Assembly: GCA_002296055.1 (NCBI GenBank)
Contig: DBHE01000174.1
Coordinates: 6,166 to 28,058 of the forward strand
Length of the DNA stretch: 21,893 nt
DNA from: Pseudomonadaceae bacterium UBA836
GTDB taxonomy: Bacteria > Pseudomonadota > Gammaproteobacteria > Pseudomonadales > Pseudomonadaceae
Direction: 5' to 3'
Shown: piece after piece, positions 15,584 through 21,893 of the stretch
Numbering within the stretch: position 1 is the first letter of the stretch
Layout: each line of letters begins with the position of its first letter
The notes under the pieces: generated by a model
Seen by the model: only the letters and a program-made list of their open reading frames with translations
Database searches by the model: none
Told to the model about the DNA's origin: nothing
Translations under genes and position numbers: made by a program

Positions 15584-15688
15584 AATTGCACCATTTCAGT
15601 GAATAACCGTCGCCCGGCGCGCCATCAGAAGGCGCGCTCTAGCCGGGGCCGCGCGGGCGAGGCCTATCCTACCCTGCGCGCCTGATAC

Positions 15689-15728
15689 AAACAAAAAAGG
15701 CCAGCCTTCCGCCTGGAAGACCGGCCTT
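15689..15728 (-). terminator. Rho-independent terminator of the BCCT transporter gene
   Basis: Read leftward, a 14-base-pair stem (arms 15715-15728 and 15697-15710, two G-U pairs, four-base loop) is followed by a T-run at 15693-15698. The two wobble pairs become mismatches on the other strand, so it works for leftward transcripts. It lies 21 bases after the BCCT stop and separates that gene from the RutR-like gene. Confidence 0.88.
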
Positions 15729-15749
15729 GTGCAAGAGATTGCCAAGCCC

Positions 15750-17417
15750 TTAACGCGGCTCGGTCATCAACCCCTTGATGATGGCGATACAGCCCACCAG
15801 CAGTACGATGGTGAACGGCAAGCCGGTCGACACCGACATCGCCTGCAAGGCGGCCAGGCCGCCACCCAGCAGCAATGCGATGGCTACCACGCCTTCGATG
15901 ATCACCCAGAACACGCGCTGCGGCACCGGCGCGTTGACCTTGCCGCCGGCAGTAATGGTGTCAATCACCAGCGAGCCGGAGTCCGAGGAGGTTACAAAGA
16001 ACACGATAACCAGAATGATGCCGACAAAGGAGGTAATCGCTGTCAGCGGCAGCTCACCGAGCATCACGAACAGCTTGAGCTCCAGGGCCGCGTCCTGCAC
16101 ACCGGTAAACCCGTCGGTGATGAACTGGCCGATGGCCGTACCGCCGAACGCGGTCATCCACAGTACCGATACCAGCGACGGCACCAGCAGCACGGCAACC
16201 AGGAACTCACGCACGGTGCGACCGCGGCTGACGCGCGCGATAAACATGCCGACGAAGGGCGACCAGCTGATCCACCAGGCCCAGTAGAAGGCAGTCCAGC
16301 CCTGGGTAAAGTTGGCGTCTTCACGGCCTATCGGATTGGACAGCGCCGGCAGGTTGGTGACATAGGCCAGCAGGTTGTCGAAAAACCCGGTGGCAATCGC
16401 CAGGGTCGGGCCAACAATGATCACAAAGCCCATCAGCAAAATGGCCAGCACCATGTTGATTTCGGACAAACGCTTCACACCCTTGTCCAGCCCGGCCACA
16501 ACCGAGAGCAGCGCAATGCCGGTAATGCCGACGATCAGCAGCACCTTGGTGACGTTGCCAGAGCCGATATCAAACAGGTAGTGCAAACCCGCCGTCGCCT
16601 GCTCGGCGCCAAACCCGAGAGAGGTCGCCAGACCAAACAGGGTGGCAAACACGGCCAGGGTATCGATCACGTGGCCCGGCCAGCCCCAAACGCGCTCGCC
16701 CAGGATCGGGTAGAAGATTGAGCGAATGGTCAGCGGCAGCCCCTTGTTGAAGGAGAACAGCGCCAGCGCCAGTGCCACTACCGCGTAGATCGCCCAAGGG
16801 TGCAGACCCCAGTGGAAGATGGTCGCAGCCATGCCAAGACGCTCGGCAGCAGCCACATCCCCCGCAGCGCCGCCCAGCGGCGCCCAGTCAGTGCGCAGTC
16901 CGTCCTCGCCAACACTCACCCCACCCAGGGAGGTTGAGAAATGCGACATCGGCTCGGATACGCCGTAAAACATCAGGCCGATGCCCATACCGGCAGCAAA
17001 CAGCATGGCAAACCAGCCGAGGTAGCCGTAATCAGGCTTGGCGTCCATACCGCCGATGCGCACCTTGCCCAGCGGCGAGACGATCAGGCCCAGACACAGA
17101 AGTACAAAGATGTTGGCAGCGCCCAGGAAGAACCAGGCCAGGTTGCCGGTCAGCCAGTCGCGCAGCGCGGTGAACAGCGGTGCGACCTCGGCCTGCAGCG
17201 CCAGGGTAATCACCACAAACAGCACCACACTCAGTGCCGAGATGGTGAACACCTTGCCGTGGATGTCCAGGTTAAAAACAAAACTGCCAGAAATGTTGTC
17301 CTGACCAATAACGTAGTCAGTATCAATCAGATTGGCTTCGCCGGTCGGTGCCGGGATGCCGTCATGGCCGGTCGGGTCGGCCGCTTGGTCGTGATCATGC
17401 AATGGTTCTTTCGCCAT
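15750..17417 (-). CDS. BCCT-family transporter, BetP-like Na+-coupled osmolyte uptake
   Basis: 555 residues with about 12 membrane segments. The glycine-rich motif AAGMGIGLMFYGVSEP (141-156) matches Na+-coupled betaine carrier BetP rather than proton-coupled BetT, which has Asp there. The segment FYWAWWISWSPFVGMF (377-392) contains the aromatic box that holds the trimethylammonium group. It should take up glycine betaine, choline, carnitine or a related compatible solute across the inner membrane. The N-terminal 55 residues are cytosolic and rich in His and Asp. The C-terminal tail is only a few residues (GLMTEPR), lacking the long osmosensing tail of BetP. ATG 17417 has GGAG seven bases upstream; a GTG at 17438 is rejected. 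It is a single-gene transcription unit ending in a clear terminator. Confidence 0.93.
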   Translation of the reverse strand: MAKEPLHDHDQAADPTGHDGIPAPTGEANLIDTDYVIGQDNISGSFVFNLDIHGKVFTISALSVVLFVVITLALQAEVAPLFTALRDWLTGNLAWFFLGAANIFVLLCLGLIVSPLGKVRIGGMDAKPDYGYLGWFAMLFAAGMGIGLMFYGVSEPMSHFSTSLGGVSVGEDGLRTDWAPLGGAAGDVAAAERLGMAATIFHWGLHPWAIYAVVALALALFSFNKGLPLTIRSIFYPILGERVWGWPGHVIDTLAVFATLFGLATSLGFGAEQATAGLHYLFDIGSGNVTKVLLIVGITGIALLSVVAGLDKGVKRLSEINMVLAILLMGFVIIVGPTLAIATGFFDNLLAYVTNLPALSNPIGREDANFTQGWTAFYWAWWISWSPFVGMFIARVSRGRTVREFLVAVLLVPSLVSVLWMTAFGGTAIGQFITDGFTGVQDAALELKLFVMLGELPLTAITSFVGIILVIVFFVTSSDSGSLVIDTITAGGKVNAPVPQRVFWVIIEGVVAIALLLGGGLAALQAMSVSTGLPFTIVLLVGCIAIIKGLMTEPR

Positions 17418-17505
17418 CTGTATGCTCCGATGCTGCACTGCAGTTGCAGGCTAATGCCCGTTGACGTGCCCCCAGCGCCCAGACGCGGTCCGGCGGCAAC
17501 GATTG

Positions 17506-17523
17506 AATCCCCCAGGGGGTATT
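17506..17523. promoter_or_regulatory. Candidate operator: AATCCCCC-A-GGGGGTATT dyad upstream of the BCCT gene
   Basis: A CCCCC-A-GGGGG core is flanked by AAT on the left and TATT on the right, making an almost symmetrical 18-base dyad about 90 bases upstream of the transporter start. It is a plausible protein-binding site in the promoter region, but no matching regulator is recognised. The rest of the 17418-17656 gap holds a possible terminator, the dyad CTAATG-N16-CATTAG (17611-17638) and no gene. Confidence 0.35.
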
Positions 17524-17524
17524 G

Positions 17525-17543
17525 AAAAAGCACCTTGCGGTGC
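17525..17543 (-). terminator. Possible terminator of the TetR/MvaT-like operon
   Basis: Leftward, GCACC, loop GCAA (a stable GNRA loop), GGTGC and then TTTTT. The stem is only five base pairs and it lies 113 bases after the TetR stop, so strength is uncertain. Confidence 0.5.
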
Positions 17544-17656
17544 GCGGCGATGACATCGTTCTATGCCTCCGCAATCATGCTGTGGCCGATGTTTTAAGTG
17601 TCAAAGCTCGCTAATGATAGCCAGTTGCCGGGCATTAGTGAAATTGCCGAGCCGGC

Positions 17657-18310
17657 TCAGGGCCTTAGTTCGCCGCGCTGATGCAGCGTCACAGCCCCCG
17701 TAAAGAGCATCATGACCTGCTCTTCAGCCTGGCTCAGAATCTCGCTGCGCCGGGCCGGCTCACCCAGATAATCGAGCGATTGAAAGAGCATATTGCGGTT
17801 AACCATGCCGGCGACACGACGCACCTGCAGCGCCGACACCTGCGGCGGCATCAGGCCCAGTTCACGGATGTCCTCGGCCATATCGTCGGCAAACTCGTCC
17901 ATCTGCCGCTGCAACTCGCTGCGCAGCGCCAGCGAGGGTCCATGCAGCTCACGCACGGCAATCAGCACCCGTGAACGGTTGGCGTACACATAGTCGAAAT
18001 AAAGGCGCAGCGTCTGCCGGCAAACAGCTTGCCCCTTGCTCACACCGCGTTCACCGGCGCCCTGTTCCACCTCATTGGCGGCCTGGTGCCGAAGCGCCCG
18101 CAGGGCCCCGCGCAGTTCATCCTTGGACTGACGTAACAGCTGCAGACCAAGGTCTTCCATGTCGCGAAAATGGCGATAGAAGGTATTGGGGTTGAGGCCA
18201 GCCTCGCGGGCCAGCTCACGCAAGCCCAGACTGGTCAGACAGCGACTGCTGGCTGCCAGGCGCTCGGCGGCATCCAACAGCGCCCGCTTGCCTGGTGGGT
18301 CAGCGTGCAT
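17657..18310 (-). CDS. TetR-family regulator, FabR-like
   Basis: 217 residues. The N-terminal helix-turn-helix is clear: LLDAAERLAASSRCLTSLGLRELAREAGLNPNTFYRHFRDMEDLGLQLL (about 11-59), and the LNPNTFYRHF form with DMEDLG resembles FabR, the repressor of unsaturated fatty acid synthesis. The C-terminal domain (FDYVYANRSRVLIAVRELHGP) is also like FabR/DesT regulators, which sense acyl-CoA or acyl-ACP composition; this role is inferred. ATG 18310 has no obvious ribosome-binding site and lies 14 bases after the stop of the MvaT-domain gene, so it is probably translated by coupling with that gene. Confidence 0.85.
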   Translation of the reverse strand: MHADPPGKRALLDAAERLAASSRCLTSLGLRELAREAGLNPNTFYRHFRDMEDLGLQLLRQSKDELRGALRALRHQAANEVEQGAGERGVSKGQAVCRQTLRLYFDYVYANRSRVLIAVRELHGPSLALRSELQRQMDEFADDMAEDIRELGLMPPQVSALQVRRVAGMVNRNMLFQSLDYLGEPARRSEILSQAEEQVMMLFTGAVTLHQRGELRP

Positions 18311-18324
18311 GTTCAGGCGGCAGG

Positions 18325-18513
18325 TTAAGGTGCTGAGCGCAAAATGGTGAGCACTTGGCGCGCGGTCATGCCATAACTGTCCATCAGTGCCTTGAGTTCC
18401 TCGTTAAAGGCCAGCTCCTGCTGCAAGCCACTGTCCTTCTTGAGTTTTTCAAGGTGTTCCAACTGCGCAGCCAACTCACGTTCAGCAGCGCGAAACTCCG
18501 AAAGCTTGCTCAT
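18325..18513 (-). CDS. Truncated MvaT-like protein: H-NS-family oligomerisation domain only
   Basis: 62 residues. The sequence aligns without gaps over the first 58 residues of Pseudomonas MvaT as I recall it, with about 22 identities, including MSxxxEFRAAE at the start, LQQELAFNEELKALM in the middle and the Y-x6-V-x3-L spacing. This is the coiled-coil dimerisation/oligomerisation part. The C-terminal AT-rich-DNA-binding domain (about 50 residues in MvaT) is entirely absent. Only 14 bases separate its stop from the downstream TetR gene, so there is no room for a lost or frameshifted C-terminus. It should be able to join MvaT/MvaU filaments without binding DNA. Upstream is AGG six bases from ATG. 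It is divergent from the amidoligase gene. Confidence 0.82.
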   Translation of the reverse strand: MSKLSEFRAAERELAAQLEHLEKLKKDSGLQQELAFNEELKALMDSYGMTARQVLTILRSAP

Positions 18514-18621
18514 GTCATACCTGTGTGTAAAAAGAGACTGACGAGGATTCTACACCAGCGGCGCCCGGATCATGCACAGATCACCACCAGCGCCACTGCA
18601 ACGCCGCAGGAGACAGGCCCC
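18514..18621. promoter_or_regulatory. Divergent promoter region (MvaT-domain gene / amidoligase)
   Basis: 108 non-coding bases. For the leftward gene a TAGAAT (18548-18553, complement) is a possible -10 box about 35 bases before its start; no good -35 is seen. GTGTA and TACAC form a loose inverted repeat across the centre. The right part ends in the AGGAG of the amidoligase gene. Confidence 0.35.
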
Positions 18622-19617
18622 ATGCCCACCATTGCCATGCCACCGCGCACACACACCAACGACGGCGCACTGCGCCGCGTTGGCATCGAGCTGGAAATGA
18701 ACGGCATCGATATCGACCGCCTGAGCCAGCTGGTCGCCAGTTCGGCGAACTACCAGATTGAACAACCCGGCCGCTACGAGCGCCGCCTGACCGGCGATGA
18801 CGCCGGCGACTGGGTGGTCGAGCTGGACTCCAGCCTGGTCAAACGCCTGGGCCGCAAGCCCCGCCCGGAAGACCCGCGCTCAGCCGAGCTGATGAGCTCC
18901 GCCGAGGACGCCCTGATCTGGGTCGCCGAAGCGCTGGTACCCGCCGAGCTGGTCAGCCCACCCCTGCCGCTGGACCGGCTGGATGAGGTCAACGCACTGA
19001 TTGCCCGACTGCGCGAGGCTGGCGCCAAGGGCACCGGCGACCGCCTGACCAACGCCTTTGGCATGCAGTTCAACCCTGAAATCCCGGACGACCGCCCCGA
19101 GACCATTACCGCTTATTTGAAAGCCTTCCTGTGCCTGTACGACTGGCTGGCCGAACGCACCGAGGTAAATCTGGCGCGGCGCATCACGACCTATGTGGAC
19201 CCCTTCCCGGCCGCCTACGTCAAACGCGTCACCACGCCCGAGTACTGGCCCGACCAGGCGCGGCTGATTGATGACTACCTGGAGCACAACCCGACCCGCA
19301 ACCGCGCGCTGGACATGCTGCCGCTGTTTCGTCACCTCGACGAGCAGCGCGTGCTGGCCCGCGCACCAGACCCGCTGATCAAGGCGCGCCCCACCTTCCA
19401 CTACCGCCTGCCCGACTGCCGCATCGACGAGCCCGACTGGGACATGACCCCTGCCTGGAACGACTGGCTGCAGATTGAGCGACTAGCCTGCGACCGCGAA
19501 CGCCTGCAGCGCTGCTGCGAGGCCTATCAGCAATGGCTGCATCAAGGGCTGGGCAGGCTGCTGGAAAGCTGGCCACGGCAAGTTGAACGGGACTGGCTCA
19601 GCAGCGAGGCGTCATGA
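18622..19617 (+). CDS. Putative amidoligase (glutamine-synthetase-like fold, PF12224 type)
   Basis: 331 residues. The first core strand RRVGIELEM (18-26) carries the GxExE pattern, Glu23 and Glu25, that binds metal in this ATP-dependent ligase family; DWVVELDSSL (63-72) and PAELVSPPLPL (107-117) are the next conserved blocks. Such enzymes are predicted to join a carboxyl and an amine group through an acyl-phosphate, making amide-linked metabolites or modified peptides; substrates are not known. The start is ATG 18622, with AGGAG nine bases upstream; the frame extending further left is antisense to the MvaT-like gene. The stop overlaps the amidotransferase start by four bases (ATGA), so the two are made together. 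The enzyme is cytosolic. Confidence 0.85.
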   Translation: MPTIAMPPRTHTNDGALRRVGIELEMNGIDIDRLSQLVASSANYQIEQPGRYERRLTGDDAGDWVVELDSSLVKRLGRKPRPEDPRSAELMSSAEDALIWVAEALVPAELVSPPLPLDRLDEVNALIARLREAGAKGTGDRLTNAFGMQFNPEIPDDRPETITAYLKAFLCLYDWLAERTEVNLARRITTYVDPFPAAYVKRVTTPEYWPDQARLIDDYLEHNPTRNRALDMLPLFRHLDEQRVLARAPDPLIKARPTFHYRLPDCRIDEPDWDMTPAWNDWLQIERLACDRERLQRCCEAYQQWLHQGLGRLLESWPRQVERDWLSSEAS

Positions 19618-20285
19618 ACCGCCCCCGCATTGCCATTACCGGCCCCCGGCGCGGAGCCTTCGGGCCGCGCTTTCTGGTAGCCCGTGCAATCCGCTACTAC
19701 GGCGGCGTGCCCATCCAACTGGGGCCGGGAGATGAGCGCCGTCTGCCACGCTACGACGGCGTAGTGGTGACCGGCGGGCACGACATCGACCCGGTGCTGT
19801 ATGCCGCCGAGCCCGAGGTCAAACCGCGCTATGACACCGCACGCGATGCCCTGGAAACGGCAGTGATCGACGACGCCCTGCACCGGGGCCTGCCGCTGCT
19901 GGGCATCTGCAGGGGCGCACAGCTGCTGAACGTACGCTGCGGCGGCAACCTGTTTCAGGATCTGCGCTCACGCCGCAAGCTGACCTCGCACCGGCGCACC
20001 ATCCTGCCGCTGAAAACCCTCTGCGTAGATGCCGGCAGCCACCTCGCGCGCCTGCTGGGGGTGCAACGCGCGCGCATCAACAGCCTGCACAACCAGGCCA
20101 TCAACCAGCTTGGCGAGGGTCTGGTAGTCAGTGCCCGCGACCTCGACCAGATCACCCAGGCGGTCGAAGCGCCCGGGCGACGCTTCGTCATGGGCGTGCA
20201 GTGGCACCCGGAGTTTCTGCTGTTTCTGCCGCGCCAAAGACGGTTGTTCAAGGCGCTGGTGTCGGCGGCGCGGGAGCTGGGTTAG
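19614..20285 (+). CDS. Class I glutamine amidotransferase / gamma-Glu hydrolase (peptidase C26, PuuD-like)
   Basis: 223 residues. The catalytic triad is visible: Cys99 in LGICRGAQLLNV, and His198 with Glu200 in GVQWHPEF. The oxyanion-type GGHDIDP block at 54-60 is typical of the PuuD branch, which splits gamma-glutamyl amides. Translationally coupled to the amidoligase, it may supply ammonia to that ligase or hydrolyse the gamma-glutamyl compound it makes; conserved amidoligase-amidotransferase pairs have been noted in computational surveys of amidoligases, but their product remains unknown. It is cytosolic. No clear terminator follows; the 206 bases to the next gene contain only imperfect inverted repeats. 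Confidence 0.9.
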   Translation: MNRPRIAITGPRRGAFGPRFLVARAIRYYGGVPIQLGPGDERRLPRYDGVVVTGGHDIDPVLYAAEPEVKPRYDTARDALETAVIDDALHRGLPLLGICRGAQLLNVRCGGNLFQDLRSRRKLTSHRRTILPLKTLCVDAGSHLARLLGVQRARINSLHNQAINQLGEGLVVSARDLDQITQAVEAPGRRFVMGVQWHPEFLLFLPRQRRLFKALVSAARELG

Positions 20286-20491
20286 ATGTTCAGCGAGCAC
20301 GCGAAATAACCAAACATCAACGAGGTTACCCGGCGGCCAGCTGGTAGCCGCACCGCGTTTGTCGATAGCGGCCAGGCCCCATACACTGGTCAAACAGGCC
20401 CGCCAGGGTGCTGAACGGCGCTCGCCACTGCTGCGGCTGGCTCCGCTGGCCAATTAGCTGCACCTCCCCTTCCCTGCAAATCGGAGTACCC

Positions 20492-20815
20492 GTGCCCGTC
20501 GATCCGTTGAAAACCTTGTCAGATCTGGTCAACGATGCCCATACACAGATTCAAGCGGCGCATCAGCACATCAACCCGGTAGTCGAGGTGCGCCAGAGCA
20601 TGCGTGATGTCGGCATCCCCGCCGATGTGCTGACCCTGGACTGTCTGCGAACCCAGCGACGCATCACCCTTATCCTGCATGACCAGCGCCCAGGCGTGGT
20701 GCTCTACCAGTTCGTCACTCGGGAAGAAGAGGTCGGCGGTGAATTCAAGCAGGCGCCGCTAGCGGACATAAGCAGCCAAACCCTGTTTGACTGGATGCAG
20801 GATTACTTCGCCTGA
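20492..20815 (+). CDS. Hypothetical small soluble protein (107 aa)
   Basis: Starts at GTG 20492 with GGAG five bases upstream; the frame continues left to 20408 but that part has the composition of non-coding sequence. The product is acidic and soluble, with no membrane segment or signal peptide: an N-terminal helix (DPLKTLSDLVNDAHTQIQAAHQHINPVVEVRQ) followed by an alternating region (RRITLILHDQRPGVVLYQFV) suggesting strands, and a C-terminal helix. I recognise no family. It ends 13 bases inside the convergent AraC gene. The Val/Leu codon choice and good ribosome site make it a likely real gene. Confidence 0.65.
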   Translation: MPVDPLKTLSDLVNDAHTQIQAAHQHINPVVEVRQSMRDVGIPADVLTLDCLRTQRRITLILHDQRPGVVLYQFVTREEEVGGEFKQAPLADISSQTLFDWMQDYFA

Positions 20816-21777
20816 GTTGAGCCAGAGTCCGTTGCCCAGCGCTTGCGGGCATGCAGGTAGGCCGCGGTGTCACCGTAGCCCAGGTGCTCTGCAACCTGAG
20901 CGCGGGTCAGGCCTTGCAAGGCGAGGTATTGATCCAGCTCTGCGCGAACCAGATCGAGTAGCTGCCGGAAGTTGAGCTGCTGATCCTGCAGGCGGCGGCG
21001 CAGGGTGCGCGGGCTCAGGTGGAGCTGCGCCGCGATCTCTTCCAGGCTGGGCACATGGCCGGCTAGCAGCCCCTGACGCAACTGCTCGGCAACCTGTCCG
21101 GCAGCTCCGCCAAAGCGCCGCTGTTGCGCCAGACGGCGATCCAGTTCAGAGGTCGCCAATTCATACATGCCATCGTTGGCGCCAGGGTTGGGCCGCAACA
21201 GGTCTGTACGTTTGAACCACAATTCGTTGCGCGCGGCGCCGAATACCAACTGCTCGCCCAGCAGCGGCTGGTAGGCCTGCCAGTAATCCGGCTGAGCGTG
21301 GCGCAGACAAACCCGCGCCGGTTGCAAGGGTTGCTCGGCGGCCGCGCGCATCTGCGTCACCGCCATGCTCATGTAATGCTCGACCAGATAGCGCTCCAAC
21401 CCGACCGAGGCATGAACCCGAATGGCCACGCCGAGCAGCTCCTCAGTTTCAATCTGGGTAATGGCGTCCAGCGAGGACGCCAACCGCTGATAACGCACCC
21501 AGCTGGCAATCGACTGGGCTGCGTTGCGGGCGTAGAAGCCCAGGCACGCCAGCACGTGCCAGTCCTGGCGGGAGAACAACGAAAACAGGTGCAGACCAAT
21601 GGCGGGGTCGTGGGCAGCGGCCCGTTGCCAGAGCTGTTCCAAGGCTACGCGGTCGAAGTCCTGGCGCTCCCCGCGCTCTTGCAGAAAGCGCTGCAACACC
21701 CGGCCAAGGGGGCCGTGGTGATAGAGCTGCACCGGCTTTTTGGCCACATCAACGATGTTTTTGTCCTCTGCGCGCAT
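20803..21777 (-). CDS. AraC-family transcriptional regulator (Arabinose_bd-type N-terminal domain)
   Basis: 324 residues. The N-terminal two-thirds resembles the PF12625-like ligand domain of the OruR/AraC-type regulators (DPAIGLHLFSLFSRQDWHVLACLGFYARNAAQSI). The C-terminal 100 residues hold two helix-turn-helix motifs: PSLEEIAAQLHLSPRTLRRRLQ and LTRAQVAEHLGYGDTAAYLHARKRW. The second departs from the usual AFxRAFKRW in having TAAYLHARKRW, a possible change of DNA contact. These regulators activate neighbouring catabolic genes after binding a small molecule. The ATG at 21777 has no strong ribosome-binding site. It is divergent from a gene beginning near 21847 and likely controls it. Confidence 0.88.
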   Translation of the reverse strand: MRAEDKNIVDVAKKPVQLYHHGPLGRVLQRFLQERGERQDFDRVALEQLWQRAAAHDPAIGLHLFSLFSRQDWHVLACLGFYARNAAQSIASWVRYQRLASSLDAITQIETEELLGVAIRVHASVGLERYLVEHYMSMAVTQMRAAAEQPLQPARVCLRHAQPDYWQAYQPLLGEQLVFGAARNELWFKRTDLLRPNPGANDGMYELATSELDRRLAQQRRFGGAAGQVAEQLRQGLLAGHVPSLEEIAAQLHLSPRTLRRRLQDQQLNFRQLLDLVRAELDQYLALQGLTRAQVAEHLGYGDTAAYLHARKRWATDSGSTQAK

Positions 21778-21846
21778 GTTGGATCGGTCCGGTTTGGCTT
21801 CTTATTAAAGGGCAATCGAATCACTCAAACGCCCGTAGAGGTTAGC

Positions 21847-21893
21847 ATGCAAACAATAACAACAAGCCTGAACCCGGCAGTCATTGTTGCCGG
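21847..21893 (+). CDS. Start of a divergent gene, truncated by the window end
   Basis: ATG 21847, preceded by GAGG five bases away, opens a frame of 15 codons that stays open to the last base; the peptide begins MQTITTSLNPAVIVA. The length is far too short to assign a function, although the hydrophobic VIVAG-like strand is a common first strand of metabolic enzymes. The 69 bases between it and the AraC start are probably its promoter and the regulator's binding site. Confidence 0.5.
   Translation, partial: MQTITTSLNPAVIVA

Noticed and set aside
15630..15683. Inverted repeat AGGCGCGC / GCGCGCCT with a 38-base spacer
   Set aside because: Simple GC-rich alternation; such matches are expected by chance and the loop is too long for a terminator.
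14873..15685. Rightward open frame of 270 codons opposite the RutR-like gene
   Set aside because: Arg/Gln/Leu-rich shadow with no motif, and no ribosome-binding site; the leftward frame has clear TetR signatures.
15729..16721. Rightward open frame of 330 codons opposite the BCCT gene
   Set aside because: Low-complexity, Gln/His/Arg-rich product without any motif; a shadow of the transporter's codons.
17440..17475. Possible sigma-54 promoter (GG-N10-GC) upstream of the BCCT gene
   Set aside because: Only the minimal GG/GC spacing fits; the -24 TGGCAC element is not conserved.
20387..20532. Isolated TGGTCAA half-sites (20387-20393 and 20526-20532; another at 18836-18842)
   Set aside because: Single unpaired seven-base matches, two inside coding sequence; no second arm at any RutR-like spacing.
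1..21893. Mobile elements, CRISPR arrays, tRNA genes, toxin-antitoxin or anti-phage modules
   Set aside because: No transposase or integrase motifs, no regularly spaced repeats, no cloverleaf and no tRNA-like 3' ends were found by eye; the small MvaT-like gene lacks a toxin or antitoxin partner.

Overview
The window looks like chromosomal DNA of a high-GC gammaproteobacterium, most likely Pseudomonadaceae (Pseudomonas/Halopseudomonas type). The lineage clues are an MvaT-like H-NS-family N-terminal domain, a DUF294 signalling protein translationally coupled to a DnaQ-like exonuclease, and the general gene repertoire. It is densely coding (about 18 complete genes plus one cut at each edge). I see no rRNA, tRNA, insertion sequence, phage gene or CRISPR array. 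No gene-free stretch exceeds 300 bases; the longest, about 240 bases, lies upstream of the BCCT transporter gene.

Layout. (1) 1-3265: the 3' part of a cytosine-deaminase/AtzC-type amidohydrolase faces a GntR/FCD regulator and a gamma-glutamyltransferase-family enzyme, which form a leftward pair. (2) 3452-4333: a secreted protein made of two Cache-type domains. (3) 4341-6411: a leftward operon, doxX-like gene, DODA-type dioxygenase and sirtuin, divergent from a LysR regulator (6499-7419). (4) 7453-10094: cNMP-binding/CBS/DUF294 protein with a 4-base overlap to a DEDDh exonuclease. (5) 10101-15583: a leftward catabolic unit read as RutR-like TetR regulator, 2Fe-2S flavoprotein reductase, Rid protein, creatininase-family amidohydrolase, NMT1/THI5-type periplasmic binding protein and FAD-linked oxidase. 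(6) 15750-17417: a BetP-like BCCT osmolyte transporter with a clear terminator. (7) 17657-18513: a 62-residue protein that is only the MvaT oligomerisation domain, followed by a FabR-like TetR regulator. (8) 18622-20285: an amidoligase/class I glutamine amidotransferase pair. (9) 20492 to the end: a small conserved-looking protein, an AraC regulator and the first codons of a divergent gene.

How they may work together. Blocks 1 and 5 look like two halves of a nitrogen-compound (cyclic amide, ureide or N-heterocycle) scavenging system. They combine uptake binding protein, amidohydrolases, Rid protein, gamma-glutamyl chemistry and redox enzymes, and carry their own GntR and RutR-like regulators. 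The substrate is unknown. A strong inverted repeat of RutR-type half-sites sits at the first catabolic gene of block 5. The most unusual single item is the MvaT-domain-only protein, which could act as a modulator of H-NS-type silencing filaments. The amidoligase pair probably makes or trims an uncharacterised amide-linked compound.
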